This document shows, one piece after another, positions 1 through 8,763 of a DNA stretch of 42,650 bases. Under the pieces are notes generated by a model. The model was not told where the DNA came from. It ran no database searches and worked only from the letters and a program-made list of their open reading frames with translations. The stretch comes from Candidatus Methylomirabilis sp. (GTDB lineage: Bacteria; DYJV01). The stretch is taken from NCBI GenBank assembly GCA_020722945.1, contig DYJV01000013.1:1-42650 (forward strand), given 5' to 3'. Each line of letters opens with the position of its first letter. The stretch's first letter is position 1. The translations under genes and the position numbers were made by a program.

Positions 1-18
1 AAACAAATATTTTTTTGT

Positions 19-437
19 TCAAAAGTTGGTATGTGTTTGATTTCCCGACAGGCTGATAGTTTGCAATGTCTCAATTTTAGAGTGTGTCAAAAATAAAATA
101 TCTATTTTATTATTTTCTAAAATCTCAAGAACATTAGCAATCGCATCATCACGAAGTAAATCATCGTCACTAAGTATCCAAATATATTCTGAATTATAAA
201 ATTGCATAAATCCATTAAATATATTTGCATCTGCACCTATGTTAAAATGGTTTTTTCGATATATAAAATTCTCTTTTTTACAATATTTTTCAACTTCTAT
301 ATAACTATGGGCTAAGCATTGTCATTAACAATAACAGCAACTTTTGATGTATCAATAGTGCTACTGATTGCATGAAGCTGTTTTAAAAGTGATTCAACAC
401 GATTGTATGTTGGGATATAAATTGTTAATTTATACAT
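19..437 (-). pseudogene. Frameshifted family 2 glycosyltransferase remnant
   Basis: Reading from the ATG at 437 gives a typical GT2 N-terminus (LTIYIPTYNRVESLLKQL) that hits a stop at 312-314. Homology resumes in another frame near 315 with NIGADANIFNGF and then WILSDDDLLRDDAI, the acidic DDD nucleotide-sugar/metal-binding motif of GT2 enzymes. That frame stops at 19-21, long before the usual length, so the gene carries a frameshift and is truncated or broken again. An intact parent would transfer a sugar in glycan synthesis. A sequencing error at 312-320 could explain the first break but not the early stop. Confidence 0.7.
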
Positions 438-506
438 TTAATTTTTGCCTTAAGAAATACAATACTTTAAACAAAAAATCTGGTATATATAACATTAAAA
501 ATTAAA

Positions 507-541
507 GTTCTGCCTTTCTACCGACAGGCAGAACACTTTTT
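507..541. terminator. Hairpin terminator downstream of tRNA-Pro
   Basis: A perfect 9-bp stem (GTTCTGCCT at 507-515 with AGGCAGAAC at 526-534) encloses a 10-nt loop. On the plus strand it is followed by ACTTTTT, and on the minus strand by TTTAATTTTT, so it could act in both directions. It lies about 70 nt past the 3' end of the minus-strand tRNA-Pro and would end that transcript. The stem/loop also resembles a dispersed CCTGTC-type hairpin at 35886-35901, so a REP-like origin is possible. Confidence 0.6.
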
Positions 542-570
542 CATTCTTTTTTTACAGGGACATTATAAAA
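541..570. repeat. 30-bp repeat copy A, probable IS end
   Basis: This segment matches 14176-14205 at 28 of 30 positions; both read TCA-C/T-TCTTTTTTTACAGGG followed by an AT-rich tail. The second copy lies upstream of an IS3-type OrfA fragment, so the unit is probably the end of an insertion sequence. This copy has no transposase beside it and may be a solo relic. Confidence 0.55.
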
Positions 571-604
571 GAGTGGGATAATTGGTATATAAAGAAATTT
601 TATA

Positions 605-680
605 TCGGGGCAGAGGGATTTGAACCCCCGACCCCCTGCTCCCAAGGCAGGTGCGCTAAACCAAGCTGCGCTACGCCCCG
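605..680 (-). tRNA. tRNA-Pro (anticodon TGG)
   Basis: On the minus strand the segment folds as a cloverleaf. The acceptor arms CGGGGCG and TGCCCCG pair with one G-T. The D arm is GCGC...GCGC, the anticodon stem encloses a CTTGGGA-type loop with anticodon TGG, and the T arm contains GGTTCAAATCC. The discriminator is A at 605, and CCA is not encoded. It reads prolyl CCN codons. A promoter-like TTGACA lies just upstream at 717-722 and a hairpin terminator downstream at 507-534. Confidence 0.95.
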
Positions 681-693
681 AATTAGGAAGATG

Positions 694-722
694 TTCCTAT
701 TACTTTTTAATGTTAATGTCAA
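694..722 (-). promoter_or_regulatory. Putative promoter of tRNA-Pro
   Basis: On the minus strand a consensus TTGACA (717-722) is followed after 17 nt by TAGGAA (694-699), a weak -10 box. The implied start, about 7 nt further on, is just before the 5' end of the mature tRNA at 680, as expected for a tRNA transcript. The -35 box lies just past the lptD stop codon. Confidence 0.5.
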
Positions 723-743
723 GAAAAATATTAAACTAAACAA

Positions 744-2864
744 CTATAAATTTCCAAAACCACCCAGCCCTTGAAGACTTAAGAGAAAATTTATAGACAA
801 ATTGTTTGGGTTATTTTCGTCAGTAACACTCAGGTCAATAGATAGACATTTGGGTGAAAATCTCACTCCGTAAGTGCTCCTTTCAAGCGAACCTGTAATA
901 TAGTTGTAGTTAAGGTAATTATATACATCAAATTTATCTAAGAAATGTGCATTAAAAAGAAAATTAAGCTGCTCAACTTCATCTTTAAGGTATCTATACT
1001 CAGCAGAAAAGAAAGAACCTTCATAAACGTCAATATTCCCCCATAAGGTAAATTTATCAAGCTCCTTATCATTACTGTCATATTCAAGGTTATTATCAAT
1101 AGAAAAATATTTGGACAATTTTACTTTTAAATCTGAATAAAGATTGCTGTTGCTCCTTCCACCAAAAAAAGATTCTTCACGCTCTATCTGTAAAGCCCTT
1201 GCGATATCCCAATAGAGAAGTTCATCGTGGCTTCCATCTTCAAATCTTGATAATACCCTCTGGGTTACACCATATTTTAATATATTCTTGTTTATTTCAG
1301 CATCAAGATAATCAAAATATCTAAGTCTGTCAAAAAGCTCAGGAGTTTTACTTATATATTCATACTCATATAGCGGTTCTACTATATGTTTTAATTTGAT
1401 AATACCAAAATAAGGGAAATCGTATACTCTTGAGACCTGAGTCCTGCCAATATTGCTTAGCATAGTGTAAATTTTGTTTTTATTACCAAGTGAATCTTCA
1501 TTGATATCAAAAAAATACTCTGCAAATGTAGGTGAAACTTCTGTCTCTGTAATAAAATAATTGCTAAAAGATAGAGGTTTTGAAAAAGTTGGCTTTAATA
1601 TCACCCTTGAAAAGCTCTCACCCATTTTTCTGTAAATATTAAGATATTCACCATTAAACATATTGTAGATACCAACTCCAAGAAAATCGTTTTGTGATAT
1701 GAATAGACTAACTTCAGGCAATTTCTGGCTGGTAGTATCATTTGAAGTTTTGGTAAGGTCTTTGTAATACTCCATATCAAAAGTTAAATTGAGATAATCG
1801 ATCCTTTTGTTGAGATAAAGTATCGAAGTAAGGCTATTCTCTGCTTGTTCATTGTGCCTATTAACAAAATTATTCCCTTTAAAATCTTCACTAAAATCCT
1901 CTTTATAATTTATATCACTCACAAGATTAATATTTGTGTAAAGTTTAAGATTATTATCAAATTCTTGGTTATGTTGAAAATTTAGAAAATATCTTTTATT
2001 TTTATCCTCAAATATTGCATAATCATCCTTCTTCCCCCCCCCATCATCAAGGAAGAACATTTTGAATACTCCATTGCCATTTTCAGTGAGCATATACCGA
2101 TACTCACCTCCAACTTTGACACCACGCTGAGACATCAGGTCATAATAAAAAGTAACATCTGAACTCTGATCAAGTGCCCAATAGTAACCTTGGGTATATC
2201 TTAGACCAAATTTGGTATTTAGATCAAAAGAGGGGAAGAGAAACCCTGAAGTCCTCTCTGTTTTCGCAGGAAAGGTCATATATGGAAGATACATTACTGA
2301 GTAAGGAAGAAAATTAAATTTGAATTTATTCTCTTTAGATTTACCTATCCCTTCAGGAGATATAGTAGCCTCTTTACATTTAAATGCCCATAGAGGATCT
2401 TTAGCATCGCACGATGTAAGAGTAACATCTTTTAGAGTGTAGCCGCCACTCTTATCTCTCTGTATATTATCACTCATAATCCTAAAATTTCTTTCCGCTA
2501 CAAATATTTCCCCCTTTTCAATTTCACCAGAATAATCTGAAAGATTGAGCTTAACTCTCTCACAATTTATATGATCCCCATCCTTCATTATGACTACATT
2601 ACCTGTAGCATTGACGATCTTGCTTGTAAGATTATACTCTACCTTATCCGCAGTAATTTCAATACCCTCTTGGAGTATCTTTACAAGACCCTCAGCATAA
2701 AAAATATTATTTTTCTTGTCGTAGCTAAAAACATCGGCAGTTATTTCAGTTTTACCCATCTTTTTGAAATCAAAATTCTTCTTGATTAATTCAAGAGAGA
2801 ATAATTCTGAATTAAGAGAGAGTATAAAAAATATAAATAGGAAATATGATAAAAATTTTTTCAA
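744..2864 (-). CDS. lptD: LPS-assembly protein LptD (OstA family)
   Basis: A 706-residue outer-membrane protein that, in the known family, inserts lipopolysaccharide into the outer leaflet with LptE. It begins with a signal peptide (MKKFLSYFLFIFFILSLNS, cleavage near residue 23). An OstA/LptA-like jellyroll follows at about residues 35-150 (ITADVFSYDKKNNIFYAEG, repeated ITADKVEYN). The rest is a long aromatic-rich region expected to form the 26-strand barrel, ending in an outer-membrane-type tail. Length is typical. It is last in a minus-strand run after folC, 18 nt downstream of it. A run of nine G on the coding strand (2034-2042, encoding DDGGGKK) is a potential slippage site. Confidence 0.92.
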   Translation of the reverse strand: MKKFLSYFLFIFFILSLNSELFSLELIKKNFDFKKMGKTEITADVFSYDKKNNIFYAEGLVKILQEGIEITADKVEYNLTSKIVNATGNVVIMKDGDHINCERVKLNLSDYSGEIEKGEIFVAERNFRIMSDNIQRDKSGGYTLKDVTLTSCDAKDPLWAFKCKEATISPEGIGKSKENKFKFNFLPYSVMYLPYMTFPAKTERTSGFLFPSFDLNTKFGLRYTQGYYWALDQSSDVTFYYDLMSQRGVKVGGEYRYMLTENGNGVFKMFFLDDGGGKKDDYAIFEDKNKRYFLNFQHNQEFDNNLKLYTNINLVSDINYKEDFSEDFKGNNFVNRHNEQAENSLTSILYLNKRIDYLNLTFDMEYYKDLTKTSNDTTSQKLPEVSLFISQNDFLGVGIYNMFNGEYLNIYRKMGESFSRVILKPTFSKPLSFSNYFITETEVSPTFAEYFFDINEDSLGNKNKIYTMLSNIGRTQVSRVYDFPYFGIIKLKHIVEPLYEYEYISKTPELFDRLRYFDYLDAEINKNILKYGVTQRVLSRFEDGSHDELLYWDIARALQIEREESFFGGRSNSNLYSDLKVKLSKYFSIDNNLEYDSNDKELDKFTLWGNIDVYEGSFFSAEYRYLKDEVEQLNFLFNAHFLDKFDVYNYLNYNYITGSLERSTYGVRFSPKCLSIDLSVTDENNPNNLSINFLLSLQGLGGFGNL

Positions 2865-2882
2865 GTCATTCCCCTTTAAAAT

Positions 2883-4196
2883 TCATTTTGTAAATTTATA
2901 GTTGTTACCCATAGTGAATGCACTCTCAGAGAGTTTACCAAAATATCTCTTAGCTTCACCCACTGCATAAAGTGACCCTGTAAATAGAACCATATCTTTA
3001 TCACCTGCAATCTCAATCCCCTTCTGTATCGCATCAGAGATATTAGGAAGGAAAAAAGTCTCCTTGTTGTAACCAAGAGATTTCTCTTTTAACAGAGCCA
3101 TATCAGCACTCCTGTCAATATTGGCTTTTGTAAAAATTATTGTATCAGCAGGTGGAATGATTTCTTTAAATATTGCATCGAGATCTTTATCCTGCATAAC
3201 TGCAACTATCAATATGAGCTTGTTGTAATTAAAAAGAGTGAGATTGCTCCTTAATACTGCTGCTCCGTCGGGATTGTGCGCTCCATCAATAATAAATAGA
3301 GGTGTATTGAGGACTTTTTCGAGTCTCCCTTCCCATTTGATATTTTTTAATCCTCTAACGGTTTTAATCTCATCAAGCACAATACCGCATTTTTCAAGGG
3401 CAAAGACAGCAAGTGATGAATTGGTTATTTGGTGAAAACCAGCCAGTGAACTCTGTAAATTTTTAAAATTATACTTTGGTGAAATGTAGTCAAATTGCTG
3501 ACCTTTTACATTAATAGATGTTCCCTTATCCAAAATAAATAATTTGGAATTCTGCTCAGTAGCAACATCAGAGAGAAGAGAAATTACATCACTATCGGTT
3601 GCAGATGTTACTGCAATAGAGTTGACCTTGATGATCCCTGCTTTCTCATAAGCGATACTTTTTATATCTTTTCCAAGATACTCCTCATGCTCTTTCGTAA
3701 CATTTGTGATAACAGAAACAAGGGGAGATTTGACAATGTTGGTAGAATCAAGACGACCACCCAACCCAGTCTCCATAATAGCATAATCAACTCCCTTTTC
3801 ATAAAAATATAAGTAAGCCAAAGCTGTAGTAAAATCAAAGAAAGTTACCGTAGAAGAGGCATTGACAATATCAGCGATAGGTCTTATCTTGGTAACATAT
3901 TTGATTATATCGTTGTCTGAAATATCCTCCCTATTAATCCTTATTCTCTCATTAAATTTGATGAGATGCGGGGATGTGTAAAGAGCAGTTTGGTAGCCAT
4001 GCTCAATAAGAATAGATTCTATAGTTGCACAAACCGAACCTTTGCCGTTGGTGCCAGCAACATGAATGACCTTCAGTTTATCTTGTGGAGAATCAAACTC
4101 TTTTAGGATTGCTTCTATCTTATGCAAACCAAAACTTACACCAAACTTCTCCAAACTGAAAAGGTAATCAATAACAGAGTTATACTGATTTGTCAT
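2883..4196 (-). CDS. folC: Folylpolyglutamate/dihydrofolate synthase FolC
   Basis: A 437-residue Mur-ligase-fold enzyme that adds glutamate to (dihydro)folate or dihydropteroate using ATP, in the cytoplasm. The P-loop GTNGKGS is at residues 48-54, followed by the FolC signature TALYTSPHLIKFNERI and later by METGLGGRLDSTN. The C-terminal ligand domain holds DGAHNPDGA. The length is normal for bacteria. Its ATG overlaps the stop of the upstream metallo-hydrolase gene by 4 nt (ATGA), so the two are probably translationally coupled. Whether it has both activities cannot be read from sequence alone. Confidence 0.93.
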   Translation of the reverse strand: MTNQYNSVIDYLFSLEKFGVSFGLHKIEAILKEFDSPQDKLKVIHVAGTNGKGSVCATIESILIEHGYQTALYTSPHLIKFNERIRINREDISDNDIIKYVTKIRPIADIVNASSTVTFFDFTTALAYLYFYEKGVDYAIMETGLGGRLDSTNIVKSPLVSVITNVTKEHEEYLGKDIKSIAYEKAGIIKVNSIAVTSATDSDVISLLSDVATEQNSKLFILDKGTSINVKGQQFDYISPKYNFKNLQSSLAGFHQITNSSLAVFALEKCGIVLDEIKTVRGLKNIKWEGRLEKVLNTPLFIIDGAHNPDGAAVLRSNLTLFNYNKLILIVAVMQDKDLDAIFKEIIPPADTIIFTKANIDRSADMALLKEKSLGYNKETFFLPNISDAIQKGIEIAGDKDMVLFTGSLYAVGEAKRYFGKLSESAFTMGNNYKFTK

Positions 4197-4960
4197 ATAT
4201 TTATGACCATGCCATCTTCTAAAAATTCTATCTTTTTAGATGTTTTGAGGGCTCGGATCTCTTCTTTTATTTGGGAAGAGTATTTAGGCTTTAGGTGATA
4301 AATATATATTTGGATAGAGTTATCTTTTATCTTTTCTATCTGCTCCAACATGATTGATGGAGTAAGATGTTTGCTTACCTCTGCTAATTTCTGGGATTGA
4401 TCAGGGAATGAACACTCAATAATGACAAATTTGATATTTTTGTTGAGGTTTATCTGGTCAAAAATCTCATCTGTTTTATATGTATCAGATATGAATACAC
4501 ACCCTACCCCACCCTTTTCTATTATAAAAGCTAAATTGGGAACAGTATGATTAACCTTTATAGGGAGTATTGATATAGAATTTAGATTAAAACGCTCACG
4601 TTCTTTGATACAATTGTAGTGAAGAATAGGATCATGAATAGGAATCATAGCAAAATCAGGGAAAATTATATTGTTAAAAAAATTGTGTTTTAATGAGTCA
4701 ATAGTCTCTTCAAGAGAATATACATTTACCTTTTTATCAGGTATTTCAATAAAATTGTCTATAAGAAGAGGGATATCCTTGATATGGTCAAGATGGGAGT
4801 GGGAAACAATGATATGTTCTATACTCTGCTGCTCCTCAATAGTGAGAGTTGATACAACATTCCCAGCATCTATAAGAATAGCATCATCGATAAGAAAAGA
4901 GGTTAAGCCTTTATTCTTTTCACTACCCCCATTGGCTCCTAATACTTTAAACTTCATCAT
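4193..4960 (-). CDS. Metallo-beta-lactamase-fold hydrolase, class II cyclic-nucleotide phosphodiesterase-like
   Basis: 255 residues with the metal-binding motif HSHLDH at 54-59 and an upstream LIDAGN segment, as in class II cAMP phosphodiesterases and RNase Z-like enzymes. A second metal ligand region is FISDTYKTDE, and a late histidine lies in YIYHLKPKY. The substrate is not known: the resemblance is to the class II phosphodiesterase branch, but tRNase Z-like or other phosphodiesterase roles remain possible. No Shine-Dalgarno is seen before the double ATG at 4960/4957. The gene is coupled by a 4-nt overlap to folC. Confidence 0.75.
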   Translation of the reverse strand: MMKFKVLGANGGSEKNKGLTSFLIDDAILIDAGNVVSTLTIEEQQSIEHIIVSHSHLDHIKDIPLLIDNFIEIPDKKVNVYSLEETIDSLKHNFFNNIIFPDFAMIPIHDPILHYNCIKERERFNLNSISILPIKVNHTVPNLAFIIEKGGVGCVFISDTYKTDEIFDQINLNKNIKFVIIECSFPDQSQKLAEVSKHLTPSIMLEQIEKIKDNSIQIYIYHLKPKYSSQIKEEIRALKTSKKIEFLEDGMVINI

Positions 4961-5016
4961 AACTAAATATTATTTAATTTAAAAAATTTGTCAAGTATTA
5001 CTTTGATTTTGTTGCT

Positions 5017-5505
5017 TTAAAAATTATTAAAAAATTTCTCTTTTAGATGTTTCTGAACAATTTGAGGGACAAGCTTCGATATATCTCCACCGAGCATACA
5101 TATCTCTTTAACTATTTTGGAGCTGATATAAAGATTCTCCTCTGACGCCATCATATAGATAGTATCAAGTTTTCTATTTAATTTCCTATTTATCTGTGCA
5201 AGCTGAAATTCAAATTCAAAATCAGAGATAGCTCTCAAACCTCTAATAATAACTTTAACACCCTTTATATCAAGGTAATTAATAAGTAAACCTGAAAACA
5301 TATCCACTACAACTTTGTCATTACCTAAAAAAACTTCCTCTATAATCTTGACTCTATCTTCAGTTGAAAAAAGGTGATCTTTCTGGTAATTTTTGGCAAC
5401 AGCAACTACTACTTTGTCAAATATCATTGTGCTTCTCAAAATTATATCAACATGACCATTTGTTATAGGGTCAAAAGAACCGGGATACACAGCAATACTC
5501 TCCAC
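5017..5505 (-). CDS. coaD: Pantetheine-phosphate adenylyltransferase
   Basis: Transfers AMP from ATP to 4'-phosphopantetheine, the penultimate step of coenzyme A synthesis. The N-terminal AVYPGSFDPITNGHVDI carries the TxGH nucleotidyltransferase motif, and ISSKIVKEI near residue 125 is the second conserved motif. I place the start at a GTG (5505). It has GGAGG 5 nt upstream and begins 1 nt after the rsmD stop, giving 162 residues, the normal size. The ATG at 5517 would add four residues, but the GGAGG lies within its own first codons. It forms an operon with rsmD, a common pairing. Confidence 0.93.
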   Translation of the reverse strand: MESIAVYPGSFDPITNGHVDIILRSTMIFDKVVVAVAKNYQKDHLFSTEDRVKIIEEVFLGNDKVVVDMFSGLLINYLDIKGVKVIIRGLRAISDFEFEFQLAQINRKLNRKLDTIYMMASEENLYISSKIVKEICMLGGDISKLVPQIVQKHLKEKFFNNF

Positions 5506-5506
5506 T

Positions 5507-6067
5507 TTAACCTCCATTAATTTTTTTTTGTAGTATAGTTAGGGCAATCTCTCCATAATTTTTCTCTTTAATAATATCTATATCTCCATCTGCTACAAAT
5601 CTCTCTTTCTTTGCATGTTCTATAATAATTAAATTATCAGTAGAGACATTTGAAAAATTCTTAAACTTTGAAAGGAATCTACTCGGATAATCTCTTTTGA
5701 ATGGCGGGTCAAGAAAAATTATATCAAATTTAATCTTTTCGTTAAAATTCTTTAAAAAATCAAAAACAGAGGCAGATATAATTTTATACTTACCATTCTC
5801 TATCTTTAACGAATCAATATTTTTTTTGATCACAGATATGTTTTCCATACTATTTTCAACAAAATAAACCAATTCAGCACCTCTACTTATAGCTTCTATC
5901 CCTATTGCACCTGTTCCTGCAAATAAATCTAAAAAGATACTCCCTGCTACTTTAAAATTTATTATATCAAAGAGTGCTTCCTTCACTTTATCCGTAGTTA
6001 TTCTTATATCTAAATTGTCTATTGGTTCGAGAACTCTGCTTTTATATATCCCTGATACAACTCTCAT
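5507..6067 (-). CDS. rsmD: 16S rRNA (guanine966-N2)-methyltransferase RsmD
   Basis: A 186-residue Rossmann-fold methyltransferase that modifies G966 of 16S rRNA during 30S assembly. It shows the family start MRVVSGIYKSRVL, the SAM-binding motif LDLFAGTGAIGIEAISRGA (about residues 45-63) and the catalytic FLDPPF motif near residue 121. The length is standard. It is the first gene of the minus-strand run ending in lptD and sits directly before coaD, the usual neighbour in many bacteria. The ribosome-binding site is weak. Confidence 0.93.
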   Translation of the reverse strand: MRVVSGIYKSRVLEPIDNLDIRITTDKVKEALFDIINFKVAGSIFLDLFAGTGAIGIEAISRGAELVYFVENSMENISVIKKNIDSLKIENGKYKIISASVFDFLKNFNEKIKFDIIFLDPPFKRDYPSRFLSKFKNFSNVSTDNLIIIEHAKKERFVADGDIDIIKEKNYGEIALTILQKKINGG

Positions 6068-6461
6068 TTATAGAATCAACCTGCTCATTGGATAAATTAC
6101 TCTGATAAACTTTTAATCAAATAACCCATACATCATAAAAAATATATTGTAAATATTTTAGAATCAAGTAAATTTTTATATTACTTGATAAACAGAGTAA
6201 AATTCTTTTAAAACAATATTGAAAATCTAAGTTATATCTACCATTTGAAATAAACAATAGTGAGAATAAATCTCAAGAACTTAAAACATTTACCATAATT
6301 TTTATACATATTTGAGATAACAGAATTAGATTAATAGATAATTTAAGGTTAACAATAGATGCTGTATCTCATAAATCAATAACCAAAAACAAATTCTTGA
6401 CAAAAAACCAAATAAATATTAAAAGACACATCCTATTATACAAATTGAAGGGGAGAATATT
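6068..6461. other. Divergent intergenic region between rsmD and the HU gene
   Basis: About 390 nt of very AT-rich sequence with no credible reading frame on either strand. It must hold the promoters of the minus-strand rsmD run and the plus-strand HU run. A consensus -35 TTGACA lies at 6397-6402, but the best -10 (TTAAAA at 6419-6424, spacing 16) is weak. GAAGGGGAG ahead of the ATG at 6462 is a clear ribosome-binding site for HU. I see no structured RNA. Confidence 0.6.
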
Positions 6462-6737
6462 ATGACCAAATCTGATATCGTAAATAAGTTTACAGAAAAA
6501 GAGGGTATCAAAAGGAAAATGTCTGAAGAGATCATTGATATAGTTTTTGACTCAATGAGAGAATCTTTAATTGAAGGGAAAAAAGTTGAAGTCAGAGGTT
6601 TTGGGACATTTAAGATCAAAGATTATAAAGAATATCAAGGAAGGAATCCAAGAACAGGAGAAGTTATTGATGTTCAACCTAAAAAACTACCATTTTTCAA
6701 AGTTGGGAAAGAGCTTAAAGAAAAGCTTAACTCTTAG
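6462..6737 (+). CDS. HU/IHF-family DNA-binding protein
   Basis: A 91-residue histone-like protein that binds and bends DNA as a dimer in the nucleoid. It has the family DNA-binding signature: RGFGTF at residues 45-50 and RNPRTGE at 61-67, the arm that inserts into the minor groove, followed by IDVQPKKLPFFKVGKELK. Length and composition match HU; HU and IHF subunits cannot be told apart here. A GGGGAG ribosome-binding site lies before the ATG. The downstream transglycosylase gene starts inside it. Confidence 0.93.
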   Translation: MTKSDIVNKFTEKEGIKRKMSEEIIDIVFDSMRESLIEGKKVEVRGFGTFKIKDYKEYQGRNPRTGEVIDVQPKKLPFFKVGKELKEKLNS

Positions 6738-7344
6738 TATAATCTTTATCATCTCATCATCTTTTACATATTTAAAAGCAAGCGAATTATATATTTACAA
6801 GAAAAATAATGGTGAGATGTTCTTTACCAACATTAAACCTATTACAGTTGGCAATGGCTATAAGAGTATCAAAATCATCAAATATGGAAGTAATAGCAAT
6901 GCTGTATCTTTATCTCCAGCTTACAACCTAAAATTTCACAATAAGCCGGAGATAGATGCATTCCTAAAAGAGGCAGCCCAAACTTACAATCTCGATTACA
7001 AACTACTAAAAGCAGTTGCATTGACTGAATCTGATCTCACTCACAATGTTGTTTCAGAAAAGGGTGCTGTTGGAGTAATGCAGCTCTTACCAAAAACTGC
7101 GGATAGATTTGGGGTCAGAGATATAAAAAATCTTGAGGAGAACATTAAGGGTGGTGCCAAATATCTCAAATTCCTACTCGAAATGTTTAACAACAACTCC
7201 AAATTTGCAGTAGCAGCATACAATGCTGGTGAGAATAGCATCCTAAAATACAACGGTGTTCCACCTTATCCAGAGACACAGAAATACATCAACAAAGTTT
7301 TTGCATTTTACAAAAAACTTTCAAATAATGAAAAAATTTTTTAA
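6670..7344 (+). CDS. Secreted lytic transglycosylase (SLT domain)
   Basis: Cleaves peptidoglycan between MurNAc and GlcNAc in the periplasm. A basic N-region and hydrophobic LTLSIIFIISSSF form a signal peptide ending near KA-SEL. A short DUF4124-like stretch (LYIYKKNNGEMFFTN) follows, then the SLT domain with catalytic Glu in LKAVALTESDL (residue 120), GAVGVMQLLPKTA and the AVAAYNAGE motif. I chose the ATG at 6670, with AGGAG 9 nt upstream, giving 224 residues and a 68-nt overlap with HU. A TTG at 6703 is the alternative and also leaves the signal peptide intact. The gene overlaps pgsA by 17 nt. Confidence 0.88.
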   Translation: MFNLKNYHFSKLGKSLKKSLTLSIIFIISSSFTYLKASELYIYKKNNGEMFFTNIKPITVGNGYKSIKIIKYGSNSNAVSLSPAYNLKFHNKPEIDAFLKEAAQTYNLDYKLLKAVALTESDLTHNVVSEKGAVGVMQLLPKTADRFGVRDIKNLEENIKGGAKYLKFLLEMFNNNSKFAVAAYNAGENSILKYNGVPPYPETQKYINKVFAFYKKLSNNEKIF

Positions 7345-7873
7345 TATACCCAACTCTCTAAGTTTTTTCAGGATATTCACAGTCTTTCCAGTGGTAGCTC
7401 TGTTATACTTTGAAAACCAATTTACAAGTTTAGCTGCAGGTTTGATAATATCTGTAGCTTTTATAACTGATTTTTTTGACGGTCTTTTAGCAAGAAGGTA
7501 TAATCTCACTACAAATTTTGGTAAATTTATAGACCCTTTGGCAGATAAGATATTGCTTCTCGCATCTCTGGTGATGCTTGTCCACCTCAATCGTGTGCAG
7601 GCTTGGATAGCAATTGTAATTCTTACAAGAGAGTTTACTATTACCGGGTTACGTGCTATTGCAGCAACAGAAGGGATAGTAATACAAGCCTCCGAACTTG
7701 GCAAAACCAAAACAGGCACTCAGATAGCAGCACTTATCCCTTTAATTATATACTACCCATTTTTAGGACTCAATTCAAAGGTAATAGGCTACTTCTTCCT
7801 TTACATTGCACTCGTAGTAACAATCTGGTCAGGCTACAAATACCTCTACGATTTCTACAAACAAATCAAATAA
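7328..7873 (+). CDS. pgsA: CDP-diacylglycerol--glycerol-3-phosphate 3-phosphatidyltransferase
   Basis: Makes phosphatidylglycerol phosphate, the committed step to anionic phospholipids, at the inner membrane. The 181 residues have four to five hydrophobic segments and the full CDP-alcohol phosphatidyltransferase signature DG-x2-AR-x8-G-x3-D-x3-D (from DGLLARRYN to DPLADK). The N-terminus FFNIPNSLSFFRI is typical of PgsA. The start at 7328 is the first ATG next to that conserved N-terminus and lies within the end of the transglycosylase gene. Its stop overlaps the next ATG (TAATG). Confidence 0.93.
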   Translation: MKKFFNIPNSLSFFRIFTVFPVVALLYFENQFTSLAAGLIISVAFITDFFDGLLARRYNLTTNFGKFIDPLADKILLLASLVMLVHLNRVQAWIAIVILTREFTITGLRAIAATEGIVIQASELGKTKTGTQIAALIPLIIYYPFLGLNSKVIGYFFLYIALVVTIWSGYKYLYDFYKQIK

Positions 7874-8721
7874 TGCTCATTTCTGTTGTCCTCCCTGTTT
7901 ACAATAGGGAATCTTATATTTGCTCTGCTGTTCAATCAGTAATATTGCAGACATACAAAAATTGGGAGCTTGCTATCGTTGATGACCACTCAACAGACGA
8001 TACATACTTTTCAATCCTTCCACTTATTGCAAATATCAAAAATATAAGTTACTTTATCCTTGATAAAAATTATGGAGTTAGCTTTGCAAGAAATTACGGG
8101 ATCAGATGGACAAAGGGTGAATATATAGCTTTTCTTGATTCAGATGATTACTGGCTCCCCTCAAAACTCGAAAAACAGCTTAAATTTATGCAAAAACATA
8201 ACTATACAATATCACAAACAGATGAATTTTGGGAAAGAAACCATAAATTTGTAAATCCTAAAATAAAACATCAAAAGATAGCTGACAATATTTTTGATAA
8301 ATCTCTTGAAATGTGTATAGTAAGTCCATCTGCTGTTATGATGAAAAGGGAGTTTTTTGACAAAGTAGGATTATTTGACAACAATATGCCTGCATGTGAA
8401 GATTACGACCTGTGGCTTAGGGCTTCCCTATTTTACAAAGTTGGTCTATTTCCTGAGAAGCTGATTGTAAAAAGAGGGGGGCATGATGACCAGCTCTCAA
8501 AAAATAATTCTCTCGACAAATACAGGATATATGCTCTTTTGAAGCTACTATTATCAGGTAAACTAACACCTTTAGATAGAGATAAAGTTTTAGAGGCTCT
8601 TGATAAAAAAATTAATATTTACATACAAGGGTGCCGAAAAAGAGAGAAAAGAGCTGAAGTTTTATTTTACAATGCAATTATAAAGAGGTATCTAAAAAAT
8701 GATCAAAATAGCAAGTTTTGA
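7873..8721 (+). CDS. Family 2 glycosyltransferase
   Basis: A 282-residue GT-A-fold enzyme that transfers a sugar from a nucleotide donor, probably in surface glycan synthesis. It begins ISVVLPVYNRESYI, with donor-binding VDDHSTDD, FLDSDDYWLPSKLEKQL (metal-binding DSD) and ACEDYDLWLRA, the predicted catalytic-base region. The donor and acceptor are not predictable. The start ATG shares an A with the pgsA stop (TAATG), suggesting coupling. The C-terminal 70 residues (KYRIYALLKLLLSG onward) are helical and not diagnostic. Confidence 0.88.
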   Translation: MLISVVLPVYNRESYICSAVQSVILQTYKNWELAIVDDHSTDDTYFSILPLIANIKNISYFILDKNYGVSFARNYGIRWTKGEYIAFLDSDDYWLPSKLEKQLKFMQKHNYTISQTDEFWERNHKFVNPKIKHQKIADNIFDKSLEMCIVSPSAVMMKREFFDKVGLFDNNMPACEDYDLWLRASLFYKVGLFPEKLIVKRGGHDDQLSKNNSLDKYRIYALLKLLLSGKLTPLDRDKVLEALDKKINIYIQGCRKREKRAEVLFYNAIIKRYLKNDQNSKF

Positions 8722-8763
8722 AAAAAATTATAGTAATATCAATATCTATAGCTTTTGACTATT

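Noticed and set aside
8699-8758. 19-codon frame between the GT2 and ParB-like genes
   Set aside because: Too short, no ribosome-binding site, overlaps the end of GT2; no reason to call it a gene.
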